Positions 26,004 through 34,893 of a stretch of 64,000 bases of DNA are shown one piece after another. A program made the translations under genes and the position numbers. The stretch lies in NCBI RefSeq assembly GCF_001748085.1, contig NZ_BBZK01000003.1:558001-622000 (forward strand), given 5' to 3'. This stretch comes from Streptomyces sp. TP-A0874. Lineage in GTDB: Bacteria > Actinomycetota > Actinomycetes > Streptomycetales > Streptomycetaceae. Numbering within the stretch: position 1 is the first letter of the stretch; every line of letters starts with the position of its first letter. The notes beneath the pieces are model-generated. The model did no database searches. It saw only the letters and a program-made list of their open reading frames with translations, and had not been told where the DNA came from.

Positions 26004-26433
26004 CCGCGGTGGTGCCGCTCAGCGAGTCCAGCGCTCGCCGCAGCTGGGTGCTCGAAGTGTGGACGGTGTAGGGAAAGTAGACGACCTCGACGCCGACGGA
26101 GGCCAGGTCCCGCTCCAACCGGTCCCCCTTGGGCGTACCGCGCCAGTCGTCGCCCTTGAAGAGCACGTCGAACCGGACCTGCTGCCAGATCTCCAGTTTG
26201 TCCGGCACGGTCTCGACGAACGCCCCGTCCACGCAACCGATGGAACGGACGATCTCCAACCGTTCGACCAGCGGGATCACCGGGGGCCGCCCCTTGGCCC
26301 GCTCGGCCATGGCGTCCGAGACGACCCCGGCGACCAGGTGGTCGCAGCGCCCCCGGGCGTGGCGGAGGAGGTTGAGGTGGCCGATGTGGAAGAGGTCGTA
26401 GACCCCGGGCGCGTAGCCGACGGTGTGCGGCAT
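25963..26433 (-). CDS. Cytidylyltransferase-family protein (TagD/RfaE-like)
   Basis: A 156-residue nucleotidyltransferase with the HxGH site in GVYDLFHIGHLNLLRHA (residues about 10-26), the substrate Lys in VLFKGDDWRGTPKGD and TSSTQLRRAL in place of the RTxGISTT motif. It most resembles glycerol-3-phosphate or polyol-phosphate cytidylyltransferases, forming a CDP-alcohol. The C-terminus overlaps the tail of the CDP-alcohol phosphotransferase gene on the other strand, so the last 13 codons of each are mutually constrained. ATG start is clear. It is divergent from the WcaI-like glycosyltransferase gene. Confidence 0.88.
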   Translation of the reverse strand: MPHTVGYAPGVYDLFHIGHLNLLRHARGRCDHLVAGVVSDAMAERAKGRPPVIPLVERLEIVRSIGCVDGAFVETVPDKLEIWQQVRFDVLFKGDDWRGTPKGDRLERDLASVGVEVVYFPYTVHTSSTQLRRALDSLSGTTAVRRSVSTPGTTSP

Positions 26434-26614
26434 TGTGGTCTCGACCTTCCCCTGCGGAGCAGCTCACCAGCGGGCCGGAGAATCCGACGATAGCCGGGCC
26501 GGGGCCGGCCCACGGCCGATTCGCGAAAGCCCCAACTATCCGAGAAACGCGACATGTTGGCGAGCCGAGAGGTTAGGGTCGGCTGGTCGGCTCTGGGGAG
26601 GGACGGTCGCAGCC

Positions 26615-27997
26615 ATGCCGGACGGGGTTGCGGAGCGGGAGGTCGGACGGGCCCCGGGGGGTGGCCCGGCCCCGGAGCGGCGAGTGCTGCTGGTCTCCAC
26701 CAACTACGCGCCCGAACAGGCGGGCATCGGGCCCTACGCGACCCAACTCGCGGAGCACTGGGCTGCCGACGGCCGCACCGAGACGCATGTGCTGGCCGGG
26801 CTGCCGCACTACCCCGCCTGGCGGGTGGACCCCGCCTACCGGGGCGTGTGGCGCACCGTGGAGGAACGCCGGGGGGTGCGGGTACACCGCCGACGGCACG
26901 TCGTGCCGAGGCGGCAGAGCGCGGGCCGCCGGGCGCTGTACGAAGCCTCCATCCTCGTCGGAGGGATCGCCGCTCCTCCGAGGATGGGCAGACCGGACGC
27001 CGTCGTCGCACAACTCCCCAGCCTGGCGGGCGGCCTCCTCGGGGCGCGTATCGCCCGCCGGTACGGTGTGCCGTTCCTGCCCGTGGTCCAGGACCTGATG
27101 GGTGCGGCCGCCGCGCAGAGCGGTATCCGGGGCGGCGGCCGGGCGGCGGCCGTGGCGCGCGCCGTGGAGGGGCGACTGCTGCGCCGGGCACGTCTGGTGG
27201 GCGTCATCCACGAGAGCTTCCTCGACCGGCTCACCGCGATGGGCGTGCCCCGGGACCGACTCAGGGTGGTGCCCAACTGGACGCACATCACCGCGCCGAC
27301 CCGCCCGCGCGACCAGACCCGGGCCCGGTTGGGCTGGGACGACGGTCGGACCGTGGTGCTCCACTCCGGCAACATGGGCCTCAAACAGGGCCTTGAGGTG
27401 CTGCTGGAGGCGGCCCGGAGGGACCCGGGCCTGCACGTGGTGCTGATGGGCGAGGGCAGCCAGCGAGCCCGGCTGCGGGAACTGGCCGGCGGGACGGCCA
27501 ACGTGACCTTCCTGCCCCCCGCCGAGGAGGCCGACTTCCCCGAGGTACTGGCGGCGGCCGACGTGCTGGCGGTCACCCAGCGGGCCTCCGTGCTCGACAT
27601 GAGCGTCCCCTCCAAGCTCACCTCCTATTTCGCGGCCGGCCGACCGGTCCTCGCCTCCGTCGCGGCGGCCGGTGGCACGGCCGGCGAGGTGCGGCGCAGC
27701 GCCGCCGGAGTGCTCGTCCCGCCGGAGGACCCGCAGGCCCTGCTGACGGCCGTTCGCGAACTGGCCGCGGACCCGCGGAAGGCCGGGGAACTGGGCGCCC
27801 GGGGCCTGTGCTACGCCGAGGAACGGCTCGGTCGGGAGGCGGGCCTGGCGCGCGTCACCGCGCTCCTCGACGAGGCGCTCGCGGCGGCGGCCCGGCACCG
27901 GCCCCCGGGAACGACCACCGCCCCGAGCCCCCAGCCGCCCCACGGGGGCACCACATGGAGGGCGGAGAACGAGGGAAGGGCCGCCGATGACGGATGA
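26615..27997 (+). CDS. Glycosyltransferase family 4, WcaI-like
   Basis: A 460-residue GT-B enzyme of the WcaI (colanic-acid fucosyltransferase-like) group. The N-terminal domain shows LLVSTNYAPEQAGIGPYATQ and VLAGLPHYPAWRVDP; the donor domain shows VVLHSGNMGLKQGLEVLLEA and SVPSKLTSYFAAGRPVLASV, the usual donor-site region of this group. GDP-fucose is a plausible donor because gmd and fcl lie in the same locus; that is inference. The ATG at 26615 follows GGGGAGGGA. It leads an operon with the Wzz-like gene (11-base overlap) and the flippase. Confidence 0.88.
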   Translation: MPDGVAEREVGRAPGGGPAPERRVLLVSTNYAPEQAGIGPYATQLAEHWAADGRTETHVLAGLPHYPAWRVDPAYRGVWRTVEERRGVRVHRRRHVVPRRQSAGRRALYEASILVGGIAAPPRMGRPDAVVAQLPSLAGGLLGARIARRYGVPFLPVVQDLMGAAAAQSGIRGGGRAAAVARAVEGRLLRRARLVGVIHESFLDRLTAMGVPRDRLRVVPNWTHITAPTRPRDQTRARLGWDDGRTVVLHSGNMGLKQGLEVLLEAARRDPGLHVVLMGEGSQRARLRELAGGTANVTFLPPAEEADFPEVLAAADVLAVTQRASVLDMSVPSKLTSYFAAGRPVLASVAAAGGTAGEVRRSAAGVLVPPEDPQALLTAVRELAADPRKAGELGARGLCYAEERLGREAGLARVTALLDEALAAAARHRPPGTTTAPSPQPPHGGTTWRAENEGRAADDG

Positions 27998-29732
27998 GGC
28001 ACGGGCGCTGCCCGCCCCCGCGGAGGAACCCGACCTGCTGCGGGACCAGTTCCGCCAACTGCTGCGCTACCGGGCGCTGATCGCCGCCGGGCTCGTCGCG
28101 GGCCTGCTCGGGGCCCTCTGGCTGGCGTTCGGCACCGCCGACTCCTACGTCGCCACCAGCGAGGTGACCCTGCGCTCCGCCACCGTCGACCCGTTCGCCG
28201 CCTCCGGCGCCGCGCCGGACAAGCAGATCTCCATGGGCTCGGAGCGGCAGACCGCCGTCAGTACCGCGGTCGCGGCAGACGCCGCAGAACGGCTGGGCAC
28301 CTCCCAGGACCCGGAACGACTGCTGCGGGACCTCCAGGTCACCAACCCGCCCAACACGCTCGTGCTGCGCTTCGCCTACACGGCCTCCTCGCCGTCGACC
28401 GCCGCCGACCGGGCCAACGCCTTCACCGACGGCTATCTCGACCACCGCCGGGCACAGACCCAGTCGCTGATCGACAACATGGTCGAGGGTTACGAGAAGC
28501 AGTTGGAGCCGCTGCTGGAACAGCGCGACCGGCTGGCCGAACAGATCGCGGACCTCAGCGACGGCCGGGCCCTGGACACCACGCTCTCCGTGCAGTCCGG
28601 AGTCCTCGGCAGGATCTCCGAACTGAACAGCGACATCACCCGACTGAAGGCGCTCGACACCACCCCCGGATACGTGGTCCGCACCGCGAGTCCGCCCGCG
28701 GAGCCCAGCGGCCCCGGGCTGCCCCTGCTGCTCGGCCTGGGGACGGCGATCGGCCTCAGCCTGGGACTGCTCGCCGCCTGGGTGCGGCTCGTCTTCGATC
28801 CGACCGCCCGCTCCGAGGCGGAGGTGGTGCGGGCCCTGCACGCCCCGGTGCTGGGCAGCCTGCCCCGGGTTCGGCTGGGGCGTTCGGCGCTCCTCGCGCA
28901 GGGCCGGCGGGCCGAGGAGTACCGCTCGGTGGCCTTCCGGCTCGTCTACGACCAGCGGTTCGCCGACCGGCGGCGGCTGCTGGTCGTCGCGCCCCGCGGC
29001 GCCATCGACCTGGCGGCCGAGGTCGCGGTGAACCTCGCCGCCTCCTTCGTCGAGGTCGGACGGGAGGTACTGCTCGTCGAGGCCGACCTGCGGGCCCCGA
29101 GCCTCGCAGTCCGGCTGGTCGAGGCCGAAGGGGTCCGGCCGGGTTGGGCCCGCACCCCTTCGCGCGGCGACCACGGCTGGCCCACCGGCCTCCAGATCCC
29201 GGTCGACGCGGGCGAGTCCGGGGCCTTCGACTTCGTGCCCGGCAACCGGGTCCGCAACGTCGCCCGGGCGCTCACCTCGGCCCCCGCGACCCGGCTGATC
29301 TCGACCGCCGACGAGAGCGACTCGGTGGTCGTGGTGCTGGCGCCCGCGCTGCTGTCCTACGCCGATGCCATCGCGCTCGCCGACCGGGTCGACGGGGTAC
29401 TGGTGGTCTGCGATCCGCGGGCGGTCCGCCGCGACGACCTGGAGCGGATCCGGGAGCTGGTCACCGGCGCCGGGGGCACCCTGCTGGGAGCGGTGCTGCA
29501 CGCCGAGGGCGACGGGCGGCGGCACGGCCGGCCCTCCGTCCGGCGCGGCCGGGAGGACGCCGCCGACCAGGCGACGCGGGCGGCGGCGGAGCCGCACACC
29601 GCCTCGGGCGGCGCGGCCGGGAACGGGCAGCCGCGGGGCGGCGAGCCGGAGGCGGCCGGTCCGCGAGGCCGCCGGAGCGCGCTCGTCCGGCGCGGGCCCG
29701 ACCCGGCCGACCGTCGCCCGCCCCACTGGTGA
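27987..29732 (+). CDS. Wzz-like polysaccharide co-polymerase with degenerate kinase domain
   Basis: A 581-residue protein: cytoplasmic lead, membrane span 1 (about 31-49), an extracytoplasmic Wzz domain with coiled coil (MVEGYEKQLEPLLEQRDRLAEQ), span 2 (about 247-268), then a cytoplasmic domain aligned with BY-kinases. In that domain the P-loop is gone: LLVVAPRGAIDLAAEVAVNLA stands where GxGKST/S belongs, Walker A' is LLVEADLRAP, and Walker B reads VVVLAPALL. It should set chain length or assembly of the polymer but cannot bind ATP in the usual way. A low-complexity Arg/Gly/Ala tail without a tyrosine cluster ends it. Overlaps the glycosyltransferase by 11 bases. Confidence 0.85.
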   Translation: MTDEARALPAPAEEPDLLRDQFRQLLRYRALIAAGLVAGLLGALWLAFGTADSYVATSEVTLRSATVDPFAASGAAPDKQISMGSERQTAVSTAVAADAAERLGTSQDPERLLRDLQVTNPPNTLVLRFAYTASSPSTAADRANAFTDGYLDHRRAQTQSLIDNMVEGYEKQLEPLLEQRDRLAEQIADLSDGRALDTTLSVQSGVLGRISELNSDITRLKALDTTPGYVVRTASPPAEPSGPGLPLLLGLGTAIGLSLGLLAAWVRLVFDPTARSEAEVVRALHAPVLGSLPRVRLGRSALLAQGRRAEEYRSVAFRLVYDQRFADRRRLLVVAPRGAIDLAAEVAVNLAASFVEVGREVLLVEADLRAPSLAVRLVEAEGVRPGWARTPSRGDHGWPTGLQIPVDAGESGAFDFVPGNRVRNVARALTSAPATRLISTADESDSVVVVLAPALLSYADAIALADRVDGVLVVCDPRAVRRDDLERIRELVTGAGGTLLGAVLHAEGDGRRHGRPSVRRGREDAADQATRAAAEPHTASGGAAGNGQPRGGEPEAAGPRGRRSALVRRGPDPADRRPPHW

Positions 29733-29757
29733 CGGGGCGACCGGAGACGGCACGCTG

Positions 29758-31005
29758 GTGACGGCCGACCAGGCGAGCGCCCGCCCCGTCCGGCGCACTC
29801 CGCGCACCCCCGTCGCCGCCGTGTGCTCGGTGGCGGACCAGGCGGTGGCCGCGGCCACCAACATCGTGGTGCTGGTGACGGCCGCGCGGCTGTCGACCGT
29901 CGCCCAGTTCTCGGTCTTCTCCCTCGTCTACGCGGTCTTCACGGTGCTGCTGGGGGCCTTTGCCGCCCATGTCGGCCAGGCGCTGGTGCTGGAGCGCGGC
30001 AGCGGGGCGGCGCTGGCCGGCCACTGCCGATCGGCGCTGGTCTTCACCGCCGCCGCCTCGGTGCTCGCCGGGGGACTCATGGCTGCTGTTTTCGCCGCCG
30101 TCCCGGGGCGTACGGCGCCCGCCCTCGTGGCCCTCGGCCTGGTCCTCCCGGTGGTGTTGACCCAGGACTCGCTCCGCTACTGCTTCTCGGCTCTCCAACT
30201 GCCCCAGCACGCGCTGAGCGGGGATCTGCTGCGGCTCGCCGTCACCGCACCGGCCCTCGCCGGGCAGTCCGGCGGCTCCGGCGCCGTGCGGCTGCTGCTC
30301 GTCTGGGGGATCGCCGCCCTCCCCGCAGTGGTGCTGGGAGCCGTGCTGATCGCCCCGAGCCTCCGCGGCGCCACCGCCCGGCCCGGGCGGTTCCTCCGCC
30401 GCGGCCACCTCGGCCGGCGCTTCGTCGTGGAGTTCGCGGTCGGCAACGCCTCCGGTCAACTGGCCGTCGTCGGACTCGGCCTCTTCGCCGATCCGCTGGC
30501 AGTCGGCGCGCTGCGGGGAGCGACCACCCTCTTCGGCCCGATGAACGTCCTGTTCGGCGCCGCCACCTCCTTCGGACCGCCGCTGCTGAACCGGATCCCG
30601 GCGGCCCGCCGGCAGGTCCGCGCCACCGCCCTGCTGGCGCTCGCCCTCAGCGCCGTCGCCGGCTGCTGGGCAGCGGTCCTGCTGGCGCTGCCGGACCGGT
30701 ACGGCGGTGAACTCCTGGGAGAGACCTGGTCGGCGTCGGCCGCGCTGCTGCCCGCCACCGGGAGCCAGTACGCCGTCATGGCGGCCGGCAGTTGCGCGCT
30801 GCTCACCCTCCGGCTGCTGCGGCCCCGCGCCACCCTGCCCGTCCAGGTGGTCTGTTCGCTGCTTTCGGTGGTCTTCCTGCTCGTCGGGCACGCGCTCGGG
30901 GGTGTGCTGGGAGCGGCCTGGGGGCTCTGCCTCGGCTCGGCCCTCAAGGCGCTCGTCGGGTGGACCCGGATCGCCCTCCTCCCGGGGACCGGCCCGCGCC
31001 GCTGA
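29758..31005 (+). CDS. Polysaccharide flippase, Wzx-like
   Basis: A 415-residue protein made almost wholly of membrane helices (about 11-12), for example NIVVLVTAARLSTVAQFSVFSLVYAVF, of the MATE/MOP oligosaccharide flippase superfamily. It would move lipid-linked repeat units to the outer face of the membrane. The GTG at 29758 follows GGAG and lies 25 bases after the Wzz-like stop. It ends the plus-strand operon and converges on the Wzy-like gene with 44 bases between. The assignment rests on topology and context; sequence motifs are weak in this family. Confidence 0.82.
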   Translation: MTADQASARPVRRTPRTPVAAVCSVADQAVAAATNIVVLVTAARLSTVAQFSVFSLVYAVFTVLLGAFAAHVGQALVLERGSGAALAGHCRSALVFTAAASVLAGGLMAAVFAAVPGRTAPALVALGLVLPVVLTQDSLRYCFSALQLPQHALSGDLLRLAVTAPALAGQSGGSGAVRLLLVWGIAALPAVVLGAVLIAPSLRGATARPGRFLRRGHLGRRFVVEFAVGNASGQLAVVGLGLFADPLAVGALRGATTLFGPMNVLFGAATSFGPPLLNRIPAARRQVRATALLALALSAVAGCWAAVLLALPDRYGGELLGETWSASAALLPATGSQYAVMAAGSCALLTLRLLRPRATLPVQVVCSLLSVVFLLVGHALGGVLGAAWGLCLGSALKALVGWTRIALLPGTGPRR

Positions 31006-31049
31006 GCCGCCCCCACCGGCCTCCGGGAAGCCGCGCCGCGGTCGGCGCC

Positions 31050-32603
31050 TCAGCGCAGCAGTCTCCGGTGGCCACCGCGGAGAGTGGTCACCAGGGCCAG
31101 GCAGAGCAGCGCGATCCCGACCCGGCCGGCCGCCTGCAGCAGCGGGCCGCGCAGCACGATGAAGGAGTAGCCGGCGACCAGCGGCAGCACCACCGCCCAG
31201 ACGTCCGCCGGCCGCGGATCGTCAACCGTCCGCCTGGCGTACCCGCGGTCACCACGGGCGCAGAGGTAGCCCAGCCCCAGGAAACCCCCGGCCAGACCCG
31301 CCGGCCCGAAGTCCAGCCAGAGTTCGGCCCAGAGCGGCGAGGAGAGGTTCGTGTTGGTCATCCCCATCCACTGGCCCACCCGCACCCCCGAGTCCTCGGG
31401 TTTGCCGTCCCAGACCGAGCGGGGGACGAAGAACAGGGCGGTGCCGGCGAGTTGCCGGCCGTAACTGTGGCCGGAGCCCGCTTCGGCGAAGCTGATCGTG
31501 TTGGCGAACATCCCCATCTGGTCGTAGTCCTTCAAGGTCAGCGGCTCGACGAAGGACGCGGACTCCACCGGCCGGTGGCCGTCCCCCTGGTACCGGAAGC
31601 GGTCCATGAACGGGAAGAGCAGCACCGCCGCGGCCACCCCGCCGACCAGCGCCGCGCGGTACATGACGGGGCTGAAGGGAAAGGCCGCGAAGAACAGCGA
31701 GAAGACCACGGTCAGGAACCAGTAGCGCGGATTGGAGACGGGGTTGTTGACGACCAGGTTGACCAGGACCAGTCCGGTGAGCAGCAGCAGGACCAACGGG
31801 CTGCGCCGCGGGGTCCGCGAGGTGGCCAGCCAGCGGACCAGGATGACCAGCGCCAGCAGGGCCGGCACCGTGCCGAAGCCGCGCAGCAGGGCGGCTCCGG
31901 CCTGGGAGGCGTCACCGCCGTCCTGGAGGCTCGCGCCGAGCGCCTCGCGGCTGTCGAAGAAGACCGCGGGGCCGCCGAGCCGGAGGACGAACACCGCGCT
32001 GCCGACGTAGGCCAGTGCGATCAGCAGGTACAGCCGGGGCCGGCTGACCGACGCGGTGAGGTCGGACCGGCGCCGCGGCGGCGCCGGCCGGTGCCGGGCC
32101 AGCAGCGCCCCGACGTCGAAGGCGACACAGCCGCAGAGCGTCAGCGCCACCGCGAGAACGGTGTCGGAGCGGGGGCCCACCACCGGAGTGGGGGTGCTGG
32201 CGAGCACGGTCTGCGCCAGGGGCGCGATGCCCATGGCGACATAGCAGAAGAGCCAGAACGCGCCTTGGACCAGCCGCCGCCGGCCGGCCAGTACCATCGC
32301 CGCCAGGCGTGCCCCGGCGTAGCAGGTCAGGGCGAGTTGGAGCCAGAACGTCCGGCCGTGCGCACCCGGCCCCGGCTCCGCGGTGACCAGCGCGGGGAGC
32401 AGGGCGACCAGCGCGAGGATCAGCGGCACCGCCAGCGCCCGCGACAGCACGGCTCGCGGCCGTACGGCCCGAGACGGTACGGTCCGCGGCCGGACGCCCC
32501 GCGGCGGCGCAGCGCCGCCCGCCACCGGCTGAGGCCGGGTCACCTCCGCCGGGCCGTGCCGGCTCCCGCCGACCGCCGACCCGGCGCGATCCTCAGAGTC
32601 CAC
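31050..32603 (-). CDS. O-antigen/exopolysaccharide polymerase, Wzy-like
   Basis: A 517-residue membrane protein with about 12 hydrophobic spans and a larger loop (about residues 330-415: FMDRFRYQGDGHRPVES, LTLKDYDQMGMFANTISF, FVPRSVWDGKPEDSG) typical of O-antigen polymerases (OatWY type), which join repeat units outside the membrane. The N-terminal 60 residues are Arg/Pro-rich. I chose GTG 32603 because GGAGGG lies six bases before it; a GTG at 32642 is possible. It shares a 258-base divergent promoter region with a glycosyltransferase gene. Context with flippase and Wzz-like protein strengthens the call. Confidence 0.85.
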   Translation of the reverse strand: MDSEDRAGSAVGGSRHGPAEVTRPQPVAGGAAPPRGVRPRTVPSRAVRPRAVLSRALAVPLILALVALLPALVTAEPGPGAHGRTFWLQLALTCYAGARLAAMVLAGRRRLVQGAFWLFCYVAMGIAPLAQTVLASTPTPVVGPRSDTVLAVALTLCGCVAFDVGALLARHRPAPPRRRSDLTASVSRPRLYLLIALAYVGSAVFVLRLGGPAVFFDSREALGASLQDGGDASQAGAALLRGFGTVPALLALVILVRWLATSRTPRRSPLVLLLLTGLVLVNLVVNNPVSNPRYWFLTVVFSLFFAAFPFSPVMYRAALVGGVAAAVLLFPFMDRFRYQGDGHRPVESASFVEPLTLKDYDQMGMFANTISFAEAGSGHSYGRQLAGTALFFVPRSVWDGKPEDSGVRVGQWMGMTNTNLSSPLWAELWLDFGPAGLAGGFLGLGYLCARGDRGYARRTVDDPRPADVWAVVLPLVAGYSFIVLRGPLLQAAGRVGIALLCLALVTTLRGGHRRLLR

Positions 32604-32861
32604 CAGCCACCCTCCACCGTGCGACAGCGACGCCCCCACCACGGTGCGGCATGGCGGGCGGGCGCGTCGGCGTTCCGCTCCCTCCGGTCAGCACCGGCCG
32701 CTCCGAGGCGGGCGGCGGACCCGTACACGCAGCCGGTCTCCCCGGCGGGACCGGCCACCGGAGGGCTGCCACCGCCGCGGACATCCGGCGATCGCAGGAC
32801 ACACCGGCAGGGCCGTCGATAGCCTGACGCGGACGAGGGCGTCGGGGGAGGGGAGTTCCAC

Positions 32862-34016
32862 GTGAAGGTCCTGCATGTCGTCACGCTCCACACCCCGACC
32901 CACGACTTCGGCGGTCCCACCAGGGTCGCCCTCAACCTCTCCCAGGGCCTGCGGCGGCGGGGAGTCGACGCTCGGATCGCCGCCCTGGCCGACGGTTTCG
33001 ACGGCCCGCTGCCCAGCTCCGTGGAGTCCGTGCCCACCTGGCTGTTCCAGGCCCGCCATCCGCTGCCGCGCTTCGAGGTCAGCGGTATCACCTCGCCCGC
33101 CCTGCTGGCCCGGGCCCGACGGCTGGTGAGCGGCGCCGACATCGTCCATGTGCACCTCATGCGGGACCTGGTGGCCCTCCCCACGGCGCTCCTCGCACTG
33201 CGCTGCGGACGCCCGGTGGTGCTCCAGACCCACGGCATGGTCGACCCGAGCGAGCACCGACTGGCCCGGCTCGTCGACCTCCTGGGGATGCGCCGGGTAC
33301 TGCGCCGGGCTGACGCCCTGCTGTACCTGACCGAGACGGAGCGCCGTGAGGTGGCGGCGGTGGCCGGGCCGGGCAGGTTGACCACCGCCCGCCGGCTGGT
33401 GAACGGCGTCCCGCTCCAGGACCCCAGACCGTCCTCTGAGCCGGGGCGTCCACCCACGGTCCTGTATCTGGCCCGGGTGCAGGAGCGCAAGCGGCCGGCC
33501 GACTTCGTCTCGGCGATGCCGACCGTGCTCCGGCACCGCCCCGACGCCCGTTTCCTGCTGGCCGGTCCGGACACCGGCGCGCTCGCCGGGCGGATGCTCG
33601 CCCTCGCCGAACGGCTCGGAGTGGCCGACTCCCTGGAGTACCTGGGGCCGCTGGACCACCCGGCGGTGCTGGAGCGGATGCGGCGCTCCGACGTCTACGT
33701 ACTGCCGTCGCTGGTGGAGCCGTTCGCCGTGTCGGTGCTGGAGGCCATGTCGGTGGGGCTTCCGGTGGTCGTCACCGGCACCGGCGGCCTCTCCCCGGAT
33801 GTCGAGGCCGCCGGCGCCGGCCGGGTGGTGGACAGCCGCCCGGACTCGGACAACGGCCCGCTGCTCGGCAGGGCCATCCTGGAACTGCTGGATCCGGCCG
33901 AGAACGCCCGTGCCTCGGACGCCGCCCGGCGGCTGGTCCGGGAGCAGTTCTCCCTGGAACAGGTCGTCGAGACCGCCCACGGCGTCTACCGGGAGGTACT
34001 CGAGCGCCGCCGGTGA
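32862..34016 (+). CDS. Glycosyltransferase family 4
   Basis: A 384-residue GT-B enzyme. The start is MKVLHVVTLHTPTHDFGGPTR, from GTG 32862 after GGGGAGGGGAG. The donor domain contains LYLARVQERKRPADFVSAMP and the EX7E signature in VEPFAVSVLEAMSVG near residue 286. It probably adds one sugar of the repeat unit on the cytoplasmic face. It is divergent from the polymerase gene and converges on the family 2 glycosyltransferase gene, with 37 bases between. Donor and acceptor cannot be named. Confidence 0.9.
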   Translation: MKVLHVVTLHTPTHDFGGPTRVALNLSQGLRRRGVDARIAALADGFDGPLPSSVESVPTWLFQARHPLPRFEVSGITSPALLARARRLVSGADIVHVHLMRDLVALPTALLALRCGRPVVLQTHGMVDPSEHRLARLVDLLGMRRVLRRADALLYLTETERREVAAVAGPGRLTTARRLVNGVPLQDPRPSSEPGRPPTVLYLARVQERKRPADFVSAMPTVLRHRPDARFLLAGPDTGALAGRMLALAERLGVADSLEYLGPLDHPAVLERMRRSDVYVLPSLVEPFAVSVLEAMSVGLPVVVTGTGGLSPDVEAAGAGRVVDSRPDSDNGPLLGRAILELLDPAENARASDAARRLVREQFSLEQVVETAHGVYREVLERRR

Positions 34017-34053
34017 GCGGCGGGGGAGCTGCGATCGGTCGCCAGCCCGGGCG

Positions 34054-34893
34054 TCATCCGGCGCCACCGCCGCCCAGCCTGCGGTTCTCGCGAGCCTTGA
34101 GCCCGATCTGCCAGCGGTAGAAGCTCATGGCCAGGGCGTAGTCCAAGCCCGCCCGGCCGTCCAGGAAGCCCCGTCTGAACAGGTACGCGTAGCAGAACGA
34201 GAGCAGCGGTTTGCAGGGTGCCCGGTGGAAGATCCGGCCCTGCCGCGTCTTCGCCAGGCGGATCTCCTCCCTGACCCCGGGGCGCAGCTCCAGCCAGGCC
34301 TCCCAGTCCGAGTAGCGGTTGTGCCGGTCGAACCAGCTGCGCACCGGGTCCTCGTCGCGGTGCTCGATCGGCCAGCGCAGGGTGCGCACCGGCTCGGCGA
34401 TCGGCTGGTAGTGGCCCTCCTGCTCGCCCATGCCGGGGGCGTCCAGGTCGCCGAGGGCCGGGAAGCGGCAGCGGGTGCGGTCCAACAGGGCGCGTTTGAC
34501 GATGGTGTGGCCGTGCCGGAGGCGTCGGCCGGCGAACCAGTAGGCGAGCGGGATGTCGAATGCGGCGGCCTCCACCGGCCGGGAGAAGAGCTGCCGGAGT
34601 CCGGCCAGGAGCTCCTCGCTCGGCCGCTCGTCGCCGTCGAGGAAGAGCACCCAGGGCAGGTCCGTCCGGACGTTCTCCAGGCACCACTGCTTCTTCTTCG
34701 GGTAGCGCCCGTCCCACTCGTACCGCACGATCTCCGCACCCAGTCCGGCGGCGATCCGGCAGGTGGCGTCGGCGCTCCCGGAGTCGACCACGACCACCGC
34801 CTCGAAGTGGTCGATGACCGAGCCGACCGCCGCGGCGATGTTGCGTTCCTCGTTGAGGGTGGGGATGGCCACCAGGACCGGAAGTCTGCTCAC
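34054..34893 (-). CDS. Glycosyltransferase family 2
   Basis: A 279-residue GT-A enzyme of the WaaE/KdtX-like branch. It begins LPVLVAIPTLNEERNIAAAV, with nucleotide-binding VVVDSGSADAT and the DxD metal site in VLFLDGDERPS near residue 93. A later conserved part (FDRHNRYSDWEAWLEL, KPLLSFCYAYLFRRGFLDG) and a C-terminal amphipathic helix suggest membrane association. The GTG at 34893 overlaps the stop of the upstream lipoprotein gene as GTGA, with GGGAG before it, so it is translated with the lipoprotein and the large secreted protein. Confidence 0.9.
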   Translation of the reverse strand: MSRLPVLVAIPTLNEERNIAAAVGSVIDHFEAVVVVDSGSADATCRIAAGLGAEIVRYEWDGRYPKKKQWCLENVRTDLPWVLFLDGDERPSEELLAGLRQLFSRPVEAAAFDIPLAYWFAGRRLRHGHTIVKRALLDRTRCRFPALGDLDAPGMGEQEGHYQPIAEPVRTLRWPIEHRDEDPVRSWFDRHNRYSDWEAWLELRPGVREEIRLAKTRQGRIFHRAPCKPLLSFCYAYLFRRGFLDGRAGLDYALAMSFYRWQIGLKARENRRLGGGGAG

